Part shown: positions 45,302 to 54,812 of the stretch, piece after piece | Position numbering within the stretch: the stretch's first letter is position 1 | How the letters are laid out: each line of letters begins with the position of its first letter | Origin: Altererythrobacter sp. | Lineage (GTDB): Bacteria > Pseudomonadota > Alphaproteobacteria > Sphingomonadales > Sphingomonadaceae | Direction of reading: 5' to 3' | Assembly (NCBI GenBank): GCA_016793865.1 | Contig: JAEULJ010000001.1 | Coordinates: forward strand, 620,001-684,000 | DNA: 64,000 bases | Notes under the pieces: generated by a model | What the model was told of the DNA's origin: nothing | Seen by the model: only the letters and a program-made list of their open reading frames with translations | Databases searched by the model: none | Position numbers and translations under genes: made by a program

Positions 45302-46413
45302 CGCGCGCTCGCCGGCGCCAATGTTTCGGCCAGCGCATTGAAGTATTCTTCGAGTTGAGCCTCTCGCTTGCCGGCAAAGGTCTCATCCCACGCCCTTCTG
45401 GCGTTCGCCCCCTTCACGCGGCAGGTTTCCCGCGTGAGCCTGCCAAGAATTTCCTCGAGCCCTTCGATTGTTCCATCGAAGACGAAGCCCGTGCCGTGGT
45501 CGGCTACCAGATCTCCCGCAGGTGTTCCTCGGTTCGTGATCAGCGCACGGCCTAGGGCAAGATGCTCATACACCTTGTTCGGCGCCGCGAATTCATGCGC
45601 CGGTGCTGACAGCAGGTAGCAGCCAAAATGGCAGTCTGCGGCCTGCAATATCTCGAGGGCCTGCTGGTAAGAGACCTGTCCGACGAAGGTCAGGTTTTGG
45701 TGTTCTTGCGAGAGGCGTTGCATCTCCGAAGCGACGGCCCCCAGCCCCGCAACAGTCCAGCGGATGTCGGGGAACCGGTCGCACAAATCACCTATCCACT
45801 CGAGCGCCCGATGCCGCGCCTCGAGGGTCCCCACATAGGCAACGGTGAGCGGCCCCGCGAAATCATGCACGGGAGACGCGATCGGTATATCAGCTCGATC
45901 GGGTATATTGCTGATGAAATGTATCTTGGCTTCGGGTCGCAAGCCATACTGGCGAAGCCGAATGGGCTCGGGGAAGATCGCCAGATCGCTCCATCGGATC
46001 AGCGTCCGTTCGATGAAAGCGAAGAACCGACCGATCACATCATTGGCAATGATCGCCCCAACGTGGTCAAAAGCATCGTAGACGACAGTCTTCTTGAGCA
46101 ATTTGCCTAGCGGAACAGCGATGCATCCGGTGTCGAAATCTACCGCGTGTACGATGTGGTAGTCTCGCCGTCGGCGAATCATAGTCGAGACTATGAATGC
46201 CGCGAAACGAAGTCGCGGCAGAAATCCGGCAAACCCCCGGCCATATCCACCTGGACCTGAGAACGACCAGCCGGAGGGCCCGCTGGTCGCTTCCCCCCGG
46301 GTCCAAACGAGAGGCTGCACGGCATAGTCGCGAAGCGCGTATTGCCTTGCCATTCTCGATGAACGGGAATCCCGATCGAGGGGGATCGAGCGCAGGAGTA
46401 GGATTTTGCTCAT
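45298..46413 (-). CDS. Glycosyltransferase, GT4-like
   Basis: 371 residues, GT-B pattern: ILLLRSIPLDRDSRSSRMA at the start, VAYVGTLEARHRALEWIGDL opening the donor domain, and PNKVYEHLALGRALITNRGTPAGDLV as the nucleotide-sugar loop. It is the second transferase of the cluster. ATGA overlap with the beta-helix gene suggests coupled translation. Confidence 0.86.
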   Translation of the reverse strand: MSKILLLRSIPLDRDSRSSRMARQYALRDYAVQPLVWTRGEATSGPSGWSFSGPGGYGRGFAGFLPRLRFAAFIVSTMIRRRRDYHIVHAVDFDTGCIAVPLGKLLKKTVVYDAFDHVGAIIANDVIGRFFAFIERTLIRWSDLAIFPEPIRLRQYGLRPEAKIHFISNIPDRADIPIASPVHDFAGPLTVAYVGTLEARHRALEWIGDLCDRFPDIRWTVAGLGAVASEMQRLSQEHQNLTFVGQVSYQQALEILQAADCHFGCYLLSAPAHEFAAPNKVYEHLALGRALITNRGTPAGDLVADHGTGFVFDGTIEGLEEILGRLTRETCRVKGANARRAWDETFAGKREAQLEEYFNALAETLAPASAR

Positions 46414-46435
46414 CCGCCCGCCTCATTGCCGATCT

Positions 46436-47839
46436 TCAGCGATCACGCAACGCGGGCGGCAGGACATGAACCAAGCCATCCACCCGTAGAAGGAGCGCGG
46501 TCGCCAGAAACACAGCTGTTGCCGCGGCGGCACTGGCCAGCCATGCGAAATCGAATCTCAGGAGATGCAGCCCGGCCGCCGCCACCGCGACAAAGCTCAC
46601 GACCGCGCAGCCCAGGCGAGCCATCTGGCCAATACCGATGTAAAGTCGATACCTGAAAACCGTGAACAGGCTCCAGGCCAGGACGAGCACACTGACGCCC
46701 AGGCTCGCTTGCCAGCACATCGTCAGAACGTCGCGTGACCAGAGCGCGGGAAGGGCAGAGACCAGCGCCGCCGAGGAGATCATAATGGCAACAAGACCCA
46801 CGTGGTTGTTGGAGATGGCCACGGTCACTATGCAATAGAGCACCATTATCGCCGTTCCGAACAAGGCGCTCGGGAAAGCCAGGGCTTCGGCTCCGACCGT
46901 ACTTGCGGAAGGAACCACCAAGCTAACCGCATCCACCGCGAAGAACGCGGATCCAGCCACATACAGTGCCGCAAGGACCGCGCTGAACTCGAGAAGGGCT
47001 CGGCAGCGAGCACGGAGGGTCTGCTCGTCACCCTGCGCGGCTGCGAGGTAGATCAGACGCACCTGGCTCAGGGCATATGCGTTGGCGATGAGCGCCAGCG
47101 GCCCATAGTAGAGGTCGGTCGTGACTGACCACAGCCCAGCGGCGGCCGCACCGAATTTCAAGGCAATGAGGTTGCGCAGCGGTGCGTTAACGAGGATATA
47201 GCAACCAAGCTGCAGAGCCCCGCCGATGCCGAACAGAAGGTACGGTTTCAAAGGGGCGAAGACGCCGGGCCTGTAGCGGACCCCGGCCCATAAGCGCCTT
47301 CCAAGGGGTTGCGCGAAGATCGCGAGCAGCGCACCGGCGCCGATACCCACTATGGCTCCCGTAACGCCCTCGCCCGCCGCTACGAGGCCGACGGCAAGCA
47401 AAAGCGCCAGCACATTGCGAGCGACTGCGATCACGGCATAGGCGTTGGCTCTCCCCAGAGCATTCTTGCTTGCAAGGGTAGCTTCGTAAATGATCAGCAC
47501 CGCTGCCAGCGCCACGGTCATCAGTATGGCATTGCCTGGCAGGGAAAGCGCCAATTGCATGGCGACACCCACCGCAAGAACCGCTGCGACAACCCCGAGC
47601 AACGCTATGCCGACCGCAGATAGCATCGCTTGATCGACCACCCCACTATCGGTGACCAGGGACCGGTTGGCGATCGCGATCACCCATGCTCCAAGCGCCA
47701 TGTATACCAACATTGCATTGGTGTTGATGAGACTGAAGGTGCCGAACTCATCGCCGGGCATGAGGTGGAACAAGATCAGAATCATCGCGAGGCCGAGGAG
47801 GCGGGTGGCCGTGACCGCGATGACGTAAGGGAGCTTCAT
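46436..47839 (-). CDS. Wzx-like polysaccharide flippase
   Basis: 467 residues with 12-14 predicted membrane helices, MOP/MATE superfamily. N-terminus VIAVTATRLLGLAMILILFHL and GDEFGTFSLINTNAMLV match the first two helices of oligosaccharide flippases. It would move the undecaprenyl-linked repeat unit to the periplasmic side. It lies 22 bases upstream of the GT4-like gene in transcription order and 10 bases after the sugar transferase. Confidence 0.87.
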   Translation of the reverse strand: MKLPYVIAVTATRLLGLAMILILFHLMPGDEFGTFSLINTNAMLVYMALGAWVIAIANRSLVTDSGVVDQAMLSAVGIALLGVVAAVLAVGVAMQLALSLPGNAILMTVALAAVLIIYEATLASKNALGRANAYAVIAVARNVLALLLAVGLVAAGEGVTGAIVGIGAGALLAIFAQPLGRRLWAGVRYRPGVFAPLKPYLLFGIGGALQLGCYILVNAPLRNLIALKFGAAAAGLWSVTTDLYYGPLALIANAYALSQVRLIYLAAAQGDEQTLRARCRALLEFSAVLAALYVAGSAFFAVDAVSLVVPSASTVGAEALAFPSALFGTAIMVLYCIVTVAISNNHVGLVAIMISSAALVSALPALWSRDVLTMCWQASLGVSVLVLAWSLFTVFRYRLYIGIGQMARLGCAVVSFVAVAAAGLHLLRFDFAWLASAAAATAVFLATALLLRVDGLVHVLPPALRDR

Positions 47840-47849
47840 GATGGCGGCC

Positions 47850-49112
47850 TCATCGAGCCCCGCGGCCCGTGAACATCACGATGAGCGTGCGGACGGCGAT
47901 CAGCGCGTCCAACCAAGGAGACAAGTTTTTGATGTAGTAGAAATCGAAATGCAGCTTGCTGAGGACATCCTTGACGTCGGTCACATGCCCTTGGTTGATT
48001 TGAGCCCACCCGGTCACACCGGGAAGCACGACGTGTCGATAGCGATAAAACGGAATCTCACGCTCGTAATATAGGGAAAGGACTTCGGCCTCCGGCCTGG
48101 GTCCTATCAGGCTCATCTCTCCGCGCAGAACGTTAAGAAGCTGCGGGATCTCGTCGAGCCTGGTCCTTCGCAGATGCCGACCGATCCTGGTGATGCGGCT
48201 GTCGCCATGCTTCGTCACTGCGGCGCTGAGCGCATCCGTCTGCACATCTCCACAACGCATCGTGCGAAATTTGCGGACAACGAAAGTTCTCCCACGAAAA
48301 CCGACTCGGCGCTGAAGAAAAATCGCAGGGCCAGGCGAATCGATTTTGATCAAGGCGGCTATCAGCGGAAAGAGCGGAAAGATCAGGACAAGAGCTGCAA
48401 GGGCCACCGTGGAATCGACCACACGCTTCAGGATTATGTAGCCGATGGGAGGTGTGAGCGTTCCGTAGCTGGTCTCCGACAGATGCTCGAGCTCGACCTG
48501 GCCGGTTAGCGCCTCGCGTAGATGCTTGATGTGATAAACGGGCACATTTGACAGCGCCAGTTCCACGATCCTTCGTTCCCATTCAGCGGATAGGTTGGCC
48601 CTGAGATCGACAGTAACAGCGTCGACCTTGGGCAAAGCCTGTTCGGGTTGCTCGAATGCAATGCGATGCACCGGAAGGCCTGAGTCCCCGTCGAGACCCT
48701 CCGAATTTATGACCGCGACGGTCATGCGGTGACGGGCCGGCCAGAAGATCTGCTGCACAAACAGAAGTAGGATCGTCAGAATGTAGGTGCCGAAAAGGAG
48801 GCCTCGGGCGTAGTCGATCCGAGCGATGAGCAGCACTGCCATCGCGATCCCGTACCCGACGGTCATTCCGGAAAGCGCGGCGGAATATGCCTCCGTGCCG
48901 GGATACCGCGTGAAAGCGCGGATGACGATCAGCCCGATAATCGAAGCAACGAAGGTGGACACCACCGTGAGGTGAAGCGGTGAAAGGTTTTCGCCAGGGG
49001 CGGCGATTGCCAGGCGAAGCACGTAGGAAATGCCGATGCTCGCCACAATCGCGAGGGCCTGCCGCCCGATCATGTCCCGCTTATTGGCGTCTTGTTGATT
49101 GGCAGTCAGCAT
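47850..49112 (-). CDS. Initiating polyprenyl-phosphate sugar transferase (WbaP/WcaJ type)
   Basis: 420 residues. Four N-terminal membrane helices, a CoA-binding-like soluble part, then the PGT domain: ILKRVVDSTVALAALVLIFP, KIDSPGPAIFLQRRVGF, FVVRKFRTM, LRRTRLDEIPQLLNVLRGE (the catalytic Asp-Glu pair), SLIGPRPE and VLPGVTGWAQI. It transfers a sugar-1-phosphate, probably hexose, to undecaprenyl phosphate and so starts each repeat unit. Confidence 0.93.
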   Translation of the reverse strand: MLTANQQDANKRDMIGRQALAIVASIGISYVLRLAIAAPGENLSPLHLTVVSTFVASIIGLIVIRAFTRYPGTEAYSAALSGMTVGYGIAMAVLLIARIDYARGLLFGTYILTILLLFVQQIFWPARHRMTVAVINSEGLDGDSGLPVHRIAFEQPEQALPKVDAVTVDLRANLSAEWERRIVELALSNVPVYHIKHLREALTGQVELEHLSETSYGTLTPPIGYIILKRVVDSTVALAALVLIFPLFPLIAALIKIDSPGPAIFLQRRVGFRGRTFVVRKFRTMRCGDVQTDALSAAVTKHGDSRITRIGRHLRRTRLDEIPQLLNVLRGEMSLIGPRPEAEVLSLYYEREIPFYRYRHVVLPGVTGWAQINQGHVTDVKDVLSKLHFDFYYIKNLSPWLDALIAVRTLIVMFTGRGAR

Positions 49113-49201
49113 TGATCTGTTCCGAAGTCAGAATACCCGGCGGATTGGCACATGGCTTCACTCACGAAGGCCATAGCGGCTTGTTCGAACCGCGTCGCGC
49201 A

Positions 49202-50593
49202 CTAGCCCTTCAAGGGCCGTGACGGCTCGCGGGAGGAAGCCGCAGTTGAGGATGCGGGGGCATCCAGCCAAAGAGCCACGATCATGATTGTCGCCATGAT
49301 GAGGGGAGTGCGTCCGGGGTAATCGAAGATGCTCGCCATCAGCACCATCGCCAGAATAGCGGCCCCGGCGCCTGCCAAAACCCTCTCCTCGGAAGGTGGC
49401 AAACGAATGGCTCTCGCACAAGCGCGGGCAGCCCAGGCGATCACGCCAGCTCCGATAAGCGCCGTCAGGATCCCGCCTTCCAGAAGGATCTCGATGAGGT
49501 CGTTGTGAGCATGATTGAAATAGGGCAACTGCAGCAGTTCGTTCGGCTCCCAAATCCTGAATGCCGGGTCGAATGCGCCAAAGCCGATCCCGACTGGAAA
49601 ATAGCTGATCGTCATCGCCCAAACGGTCGGGAGAGCCCGAAAGCGCAGATCCTCGGCAGAGCCTAGCGAAAGCAATCGATCAAACGCTACGGCTCGTCCC
49701 AATTGCAGGCTCGTCAGGACGAGAACTGCGACAAGGACGACGGCTGCGACAGCGATCAAGACTCTGAGCTTTTTCCGCAACCTCGACAAGATCGCCCCGA
49801 CATACCGGCGCGAAAGCCAAGCTGCTGCCATGTAGCCCGCGACAGCCAGAGCTATGCCAGCACGCGATCCCGTGGCCACGATGACTATCAAGAACAGCAT
49901 GTTGACAACATAGACAACGGCCCACCAAGCTGGGCGGGCGCGAAGGTACATGGCGGACACAGGCCACACCACGCACCCAATCGCTAGGAACAAGGCCAGG
50001 TGATTGCGGTTGGCAAACGGGCCTGAAACCATGCCGGGCACGTCGTTGAGGAAAGGGTTCCCAAGGCTTGCGCCTGCGAATTGCAAGGCGCCCCAAAGAC
50101 CCGCGAGCAGTGTCGCGGTTGCCAGCGCAATCAGCGACAAGCCTGCCGCGCGCGCGCGCGTGGCATAGAACAGAAGCATGGTGGCTACAGGCACGATCAG
50201 CGAGCCGAGCGCGTTGAAAGTGAGACCGGGGGACAGCGTAAGGGGCCGCCAGGGTTGCGGCTGCCCGGCTATCGTCGCGGCATCTAGAAACATCGATCGC
50301 CCCGGAAGCGCGGCCCACATTGCCGGAGGAAGCGGAATGAGTTGCAGAGCTACGACGCCAATGGTGAGCGCCATCAACCTCGGCACGGCGGAACGGCCCC
50401 ATTGAATGTTCATCCTGTTGCCGACAAGGAGCGCTATGATGATCGACCACGAAGCGGCTCTGACGATGACTTGCCCGACTACATCCGCGCGAGATGCCCC
50501 TCCGGCAAGGAACAGCGTGGCAATAAAGATCGGAAGCAAGTATGCGACGAGATCGTTTCCGGACCGTTGTCCGCTTCCGCGCGCACCTTTCAT
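49202..50593 (-). CDS. O-antigen ligase/polymerase (Wzy/WaaL-like) membrane protein
   Basis: 463 residues from ATG 50593 (a longer start at GTG 50632 is possible). About 11 helices and a large periplasmic loop with the Wzy_C pattern: GPFANRNHLALFLAIG, ATGSRAGIALA and YFNHAHNDLIEILLEGG (the conserved His). It may polymerise or ligate the chain. It is the outermost minus-strand gene of the cluster. Confidence 0.88.
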   Translation of the reverse strand: MKGARGSGQRSGNDLVAYLLPIFIATLFLAGGASRADVVGQVIVRAASWSIIIALLVGNRMNIQWGRSAVPRLMALTIGVVALQLIPLPPAMWAALPGRSMFLDAATIAGQPQPWRPLTLSPGLTFNALGSLIVPVATMLLFYATRARAAGLSLIALATATLLAGLWGALQFAGASLGNPFLNDVPGMVSGPFANRNHLALFLAIGCVVWPVSAMYLRARPAWWAVVYVVNMLFLIVIVATGSRAGIALAVAGYMAAAWLSRRYVGAILSRLRKKLRVLIAVAAVVLVAVLVLTSLQLGRAVAFDRLLSLGSAEDLRFRALPTVWAMTISYFPVGIGFGAFDPAFRIWEPNELLQLPYFNHAHNDLIEILLEGGILTALIGAGVIAWAARACARAIRLPPSEERVLAGAGAAILAMVLMASIFDYPGRTPLIMATIMIVALWLDAPASSTAASSREPSRPLKG

Positions 50594-50669
50594 GAACTCA
50601 GGACCTTCAAGCGTTGTGGCCGGTATCGGCACGTGCCGCTACTCGAAGTTGAAAGGGATTTCCACTACT

Positions 50670-51086
50670 GTGCCGTGGCGAGGGGCGCGGCTGATACTTG
50701 CGGTTGCCGCTCTTTCCGCTTGCTCGGACACCGCCATGCCCGACCGGTCGCTCGAGCGCGGCGATCTGCCGACGCCGAATGCCGCAAGCAGCCAGGCCGC
50801 GAGTGTTCTTGCAGTCGGGAGTCAGACCAATCTGCTTGGTGATTTGCCCGCGGCGGCAAGGGCACGACGATGCGCGTTTGCCGTGGGTTGGCTCGCTCAG
50901 CGTGTGGATGCCGCTGGGGTGCTCACAAGCGGCCAACTGGCTGCGCTGGCTGAGATAGGAGAACGATTCCGCGCCCAGGCCGCCGCAGCCGACCCGCAGT
51001 CGAATATCACCGACACGGGGGTGGATCAGGCCACAGCCTCTCCTGCGGAAACTCTCCAGACCGCTTTAGAGTGTATCAGGTACTAG
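50670..51086 (+). CDS. Small putative lipoprotein
   Basis: 138 residues from GTG 50670 (MPWRGARLILAVAALSACSD; lipobox LSAC, Cys at about 18). The mature part is Ala-rich and helical with LLGDLPAAARARRCAFAVGWL and a C-terminal ALECIRY. It has no family that I recognise. It is divergent from the ligase-like gene, 76 bases away, and convergent with fabI. The lipobox is the main evidence for coding. Confidence 0.55.
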   Translation: MPWRGARLILAVAALSACSDTAMPDRSLERGDLPTPNAASSQAASVLAVGSQTNLLGDLPAAARARRCAFAVGWLAQRVDAAGVLTSGQLAALAEIGERFRAQAAAADPQSNITDTGVDQATASPAETLQTALECIRY

Positions 51087-51120
51087 AGGCTGTCAGGCGA
51101 TTTCCCCGACAACATAACCC

Positions 51121-51945
51121 TCACCCCAGCGCGATATCCGGGGCATCCTCCTGCTTCATCCCGACGGTATGGTAGCCGGCATCCACATGGTGGACCTCGC
51201 CCGTCACGCCCGATGACAGGTCCGACAGCAGGTAAAGTCCCGCCCCGCCCACGTCCTCAATCGTCACGTTGCGGCGCAGGGGGGAGTTCAGCTCGTTCCA
51301 TTTGAGGATGTAGCGGAAGTCTCCGATGCCGCTGGCGGCCAGCGTCTTGATCGGGCCGGCGCTGATCGCGTTTACGCGGATGCCGTCCGGGCCGAGGTCG
51401 TTGGCCAGGTATTTCACGCTGGTTTCGAGCGCAGCCTTGGCGACACCCATGACATTGTAGTGCGGCACGACCTTCTCCGCGCCGTAATAGCTCAGCGTCA
51501 GGATCGAGCCGCCCCCGCTGCCGTCTTCGGCGAGGCACGGCATCATCGCCGCCGCGCGCTTCGCCACCGCGACCAGGCTGTAGGCCGAAATGTTCATCGT
51601 CATCAGGAAATTGTCGAGGCTGGTGTCGACATACTTCCCGCGCAGTTCGTTCTTGTCGGAAAAGCCGATCGCGTGGACCACGAAATCGAGCGCATCCCAG
51701 CGGCTCCGCAAGGTGGCGAAGGCCGCGTCGAGCGCGGCCATGTCCGACACGTCGCAATCGAAGGTGAAATCGCTCCCCACCTCCGCCGCCAGCGGCTCGA
51801 CCCGCTTCCTCAGCGCATCGCCCTGGTAGGAGAAGGCGAGCTCGGCGCCATGGGCCGCGAGCTGGCGCGCGATGCCCCAGGCCAGCGACTTATCGTTGGC
51901 CAGGCCCATGATGAGCCCGCGCTTGCCCGCCATCAATCCGCTCAT
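51121..51945 (-). CDS. fabI: Enoyl-ACP reductase (NADH)
   Basis: 274 residues, SDR fold. It has MAGKRGLIMGLANDKSLAWGIA, catalytic Tyr-x6-Lys in YNVMGVAKAALE, VNAISAGPIKTLAASGI, and DLSSGVTGEVHHVDAGYH. It reduces trans-2-enoyl-ACP, the last step of fatty-acid elongation and the target of triclosan-type inhibitors. Its start overlaps the YihY stop by 4 bases. Confidence 0.95.
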   Translation of the reverse strand: MSGLMAGKRGLIMGLANDKSLAWGIARQLAAHGAELAFSYQGDALRKRVEPLAAEVGSDFTFDCDVSDMAALDAAFATLRSRWDALDFVVHAIGFSDKNELRGKYVDTSLDNFLMTMNISAYSLVAVAKRAAAMMPCLAEDGSGGGSILTLSYYGAEKVVPHYNVMGVAKAALETSVKYLANDLGPDGIRVNAISAGPIKTLAASGIGDFRYILKWNELNSPLRRNVTIEDVGGAGLYLLSDLSSGVTGEVHHVDAGYHTVGMKQEDAPDIALG

Positions 51946-52991
51946 GGCCTGATCTCCTGTTCCGTCTCATCGCTCATGGCCTTGCGCGCCGCGGCGGCGC
52001 GCGCACGATCGTCCGCCTGGCCGAGGCGGTTCTCCGCCTCTTCCGGCGTCTCCGCCAGCGCGGCGTTTAGCTCAGCGCCGATCACGAAGCCTAGCCCCAC
52101 CAGATAGAAAAAGAACAGCGCCACCATGATGCCCGCCAGGCTGCCGTAGGTGGCATCATAGCGGAAGAAGCTGCGGATGGCGGGCGGCAGCGCCGCGGTC
52201 ACCCCGAGCCACCACAGCCCGGTGGCCAGCGCGCCGGGCCATTTGGGATAGCGGCGGTGGCGATAGGCCTTGGGCGTCAGCGTGTAGAACAGCAGATACA
52301 GCGATCCGAAAAGCCCCAGCGCGGGCACGATCCGGCTTACGCGAAGCTGGTCGATGGCGTCGCTCAACTGCGGCAGATAGGCGTCGATCACCTCCTGCGC
52401 GGTTCCGATCAGGACCTGCGCCAGCAGGCTCAGCATCAGCAGGACCACCGCGCCGAAAATCACGCCGGCCGACCACAGCCGGTACTTCCAGAAGGCATGG
52501 GTGGCCTTGGTGCCATAGGCACGGCGCAGCACGTCGCGGATCGTCTCGATCAGGCTGGAGACGGTCCACAGCCCGACCAGTCCGCCCAGCCACAGCACCC
52601 ACCCGCTCTTGCCCTGGACGACGCTGCGGGCGACGGGTTCGATGACCCCGCCGACGATCGGGGGGAGCGCCAGCAGCATCGCGTTGATGGTGGCGGCGCG
52701 CTCGCTCTCCTCCCCCACCAGCGAGAAGATCGCGGCCCCCAGGATGAAGAAGGGGAAGATCGCGATGATGGCCATGTAGGCGAGGTTGCCGGCATGGATG
52801 AAGCCATCGTTATAGGCCCCCACGATCACCCGCTTCGCGATCTCGAAGATTCGGGTGCCGGGGCCGAAGCTGCTGGCCACCCGCCCGCGGAAGGCCGCCG
52901 CGCCCTGGCGCCGGGCCTCGCGGCGCCGCGCTTCCGGAGACAGCGATTCGATTTCGCGATCTTCGGGTTCGGGCAGCGTCGCGTCGGACAA
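51942..52991 (-). CDS. YihY/BrkB-family inner-membrane protein
   Basis: 349 residues with six membrane helices. Family patterns are GNLAYMAIIAIFPFFILGAA, WVLWLGGLVGLWTVSSLIETIRDVLRRAYG, GVTAALPPAIRSFFRYDATYGSLAG and FFFYLVGLGFVIGAELNAAL. The role of YihY-family proteins is not settled. Long charged tails at both ends (REARRQGAAAFRGR and DDRARAAAARKAMSD). It forms a dnaJ-like/yihY/fabI run. Confidence 0.88.
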   Translation of the reverse strand: MSDATLPEPEDREIESLSPEARRREARRQGAAAFRGRVASSFGPGTRIFEIAKRVIVGAYNDGFIHAGNLAYMAIIAIFPFFILGAAIFSLVGEESERAATINAMLLALPPIVGGVIEPVARSVVQGKSGWVLWLGGLVGLWTVSSLIETIRDVLRRAYGTKATHAFWKYRLWSAGVIFGAVVLLMLSLLAQVLIGTAQEVIDAYLPQLSDAIDQLRVSRIVPALGLFGSLYLLFYTLTPKAYRHRRYPKWPGALATGLWWLGVTAALPPAIRSFFRYDATYGSLAGIMVALFFFYLVGLGFVIGAELNAALAETPEEAENRLGQADDRARAAAARKAMSDETEQEIRP

Positions 52992-52994
52992 GCC

Positions 52995-53951
52995 TCAGCC
53001 CCCGTGCTTGCCGCGAGGTTCGCTCTCGTCGCGCCAGCCATCGAGCCGCCGCGACAGTTCGGCAAGGTCCTGCGGCAACTGAATCTGCAGCGTGACCAGC
53101 TGATCGCCCCGCTGCCCGCCCTTGCGCGTGAAGCCGCGGCCCTTCAGCCGCAGGACAGCGCCGCCGCTGGTGCCCGGCTTGACGGTCATCATCACCGGGC
53201 CTTCGGCGGTGGGAACCCGTAGCCTGCCGCCGTTCACCGCCTCGTCGAGCGTGATCGGCATGTCCAGCCGCACATCGTCGCCATCGCGGCGGAAATTCCG
53301 GTGCGGGTCGATCTCGATGGTGACGATGCCATCGCCGGCGCCGCCCGGGCCGACCTGTCCCTTGCCCTTGAGCCGCATCTGGGCGCCGCTCTCCAGCCCT
53401 TCGGGTAGCTTGAGGTCGATGGTCTTGCCGTCGGCGAGCGTTATCCGCTGCGGCTTGAGCGCGGCGGCATCGGTGAAGGGAACGCGCAGGCGATAGGCAA
53501 TGTCGGCCCCCTTGCGCGGCGGCGGTGGCCGGCGTTGCTGGCCGCCGAACCCGCCGCCCTGCGCGCGGCCGCGCGGGCCGCCGCCGAACAGGCCCTCGAA
53601 CAGATCGCCAAGGTCGATCCCGTCCGCGCCACCCATGCCCTGGAGATCTTCGGGCCGGAACTGGCCGCCGGGGCCCCCGCCGAACCCGCCGCCGGGAAAT
53701 CCGCCCTGCCCGGCGAAGGGGTTTGCGGGGTTGCCATCGCCGTCGATCTCGCCCCGGTCGAAGCGCGCCCGCTTGTCCTTGTCGGACAGCAGGTCATAGG
53801 CCTGGGTCACCTTGCTGAAGTGCTCGGCCGCCTTGGGATTGTCGGCATTGCGGTCGGGGTGCAGCTCCTTGGCGAGCTTGCGATAGGCGCTCTTGATGTC
53901 CTTCTCGCTGGCGTCTCGCGCCACGCCCAGGGTCGAATAGGGATCGGCCAT
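52995..53951 (-). CDS. CbpA-like DnaJ co-chaperone
   Basis: 318 residues. J domain 1-70 with KLAKELHPDRNAD (HPD), a Gly/Phe-rich linker (about 78-150; FPGGGFGGGPGGQFRPE), no Cys-rich zinc domain, and two substrate-binding C-terminal domains (ISYRL-type start, IVTIEIDPHRNFRRDGDDV and GTSGGAVLRLKGRG). This is the CbpA/DjlA-type curved-DNA-binding J-protein that works with DnaK. It is 3 bases before the YihY gene. Confidence 0.92.
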   Translation of the reverse strand: MADPYSTLGVARDASEKDIKSAYRKLAKELHPDRNADNPKAAEHFSKVTQAYDLLSDKDKRARFDRGEIDGDGNPANPFAGQGGFPGGGFGGGPGGQFRPEDLQGMGGADGIDLGDLFEGLFGGGPRGRAQGGGFGGQQRRPPPPRKGADIAYRLRVPFTDAAALKPQRITLADGKTIDLKLPEGLESGAQMRLKGKGQVGPGGAGDGIVTIEIDPHRNFRRDGDDVRLDMPITLDEAVNGGRLRVPTAEGPVMMTVKPGTSGGAVLRLKGRGFTRKGGQRGDQLVTLQIQLPQDLAELSRRLDGWRDESEPRGKHGG

Positions 53952-54154
53952 GGGGCGCTAGCTAGGTGGAAGGCGGTGCCGGCGCAAGCGCAAGCCGGCG
54001 ACGGGGGAGCCGACGCGCCCGGCGAGCGGATCGCCGCATTTCTCCGCGACGCATGGGTTCGGCAAGCCTGGCCCGACAGGGCATCCGCGCTTCCCCCGAG
54101 CGGGCAGGGACGATAGGAGGCCAGCTTTCCGCGAACAGCGAGAAGGTTTGAAAG

Positions 54155-54787
54155 GTGCCTGACGATCTCCTCGATCAGCCCCTCGCGGAGGATCGCAGCG
54201 CGCTTCCCGACCGCGACCCCATCGCCCTGTTCGGAAACTGGCTCGCCGAGGCGCTGGCGAGCGAGCCGAACGATGGCAATGCGATGGCTCTAGCGACCGC
54301 CACCCCGGACGGATGGCCTTCGGTTCGGATGGTGCTGCTCAAGAACCACGGCCCCGATGGCTTCGTGTTCTACACCAATGCCGCAAGCCGCAAGGGAGGC
54401 GAAATCCGCGCCAATCCGCGCGCGGCGCTGCTGTTCCACTGGAAAAGCCTGCGCCGGCAGGTACGGATCGAAGGGGCGCTGAGCGAAGTCAGCGCGGCCG
54501 AGGCCGACGCCTACTTCCGTTCGCGGCCACGCGTTTCGCAGCTCGGCTCGGCGGCTTCGGACCAGTCGCGGCCGCTGGCGGATCGCACCATTTATCTGGA
54601 GCGGGTGGCCGCGCTCGCCGCCGGTCACCCCGATGGCGACATCCCTCGCCCCCCCCACTGGACCGGCTTCCGGCTCGATCCGCTGGCGATCGAGTTCTGG
54701 CTCGACCGGCCCGGGCGGCTGCACGACCGCCGCCGCTTCACCCGGATCGCGGGCGGTGGCTGGGACAGCACGCTGCTCTATCCGTGA
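54155..54787 (+). CDS. pdxH: Pyridoxamine 5'-phosphate oxidase
   Basis: 210 residues from GTG 54155. FMN-binding split barrel: AMALATATPDGWPSVRMVLLK, FYTNAASRKGGEI, LFHWKSLRRQVRIEG, SRPRVSQLGSAASDQSRPL and WTGFRLDPLAIEFWLDRPGR, ending RIAGGGWDSTLLYP. It makes pyridoxal phosphate, in cytosol. The 202 bases between it and the divergent dnaJ-like gene show no clear element apart from the start region. Confidence 0.95.
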   Translation: MPDDLLDQPLAEDRSALPDRDPIALFGNWLAEALASEPNDGNAMALATATPDGWPSVRMVLLKNHGPDGFVFYTNAASRKGGEIRANPRAALLFHWKSLRRQVRIEGALSEVSAAEADAYFRSRPRVSQLGSAASDQSRPLADRTIYLERVAALAAGHPDGDIPRPPHWTGFRLDPLAIEFWLDRPGRLHDRRRFTRIAGGGWDSTLLYP

Positions 54788-54812
54788 CAGGCGCGGCGGC
54801 AGGAGGAACGGC

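Noticed and set aside
53966..54151. Possible short gene in the dnaJ-pdxH gap
   Set aside because: Arg-rich, low-complexity reading with no ribosome site; looks like noncoding GC-rich spacer.
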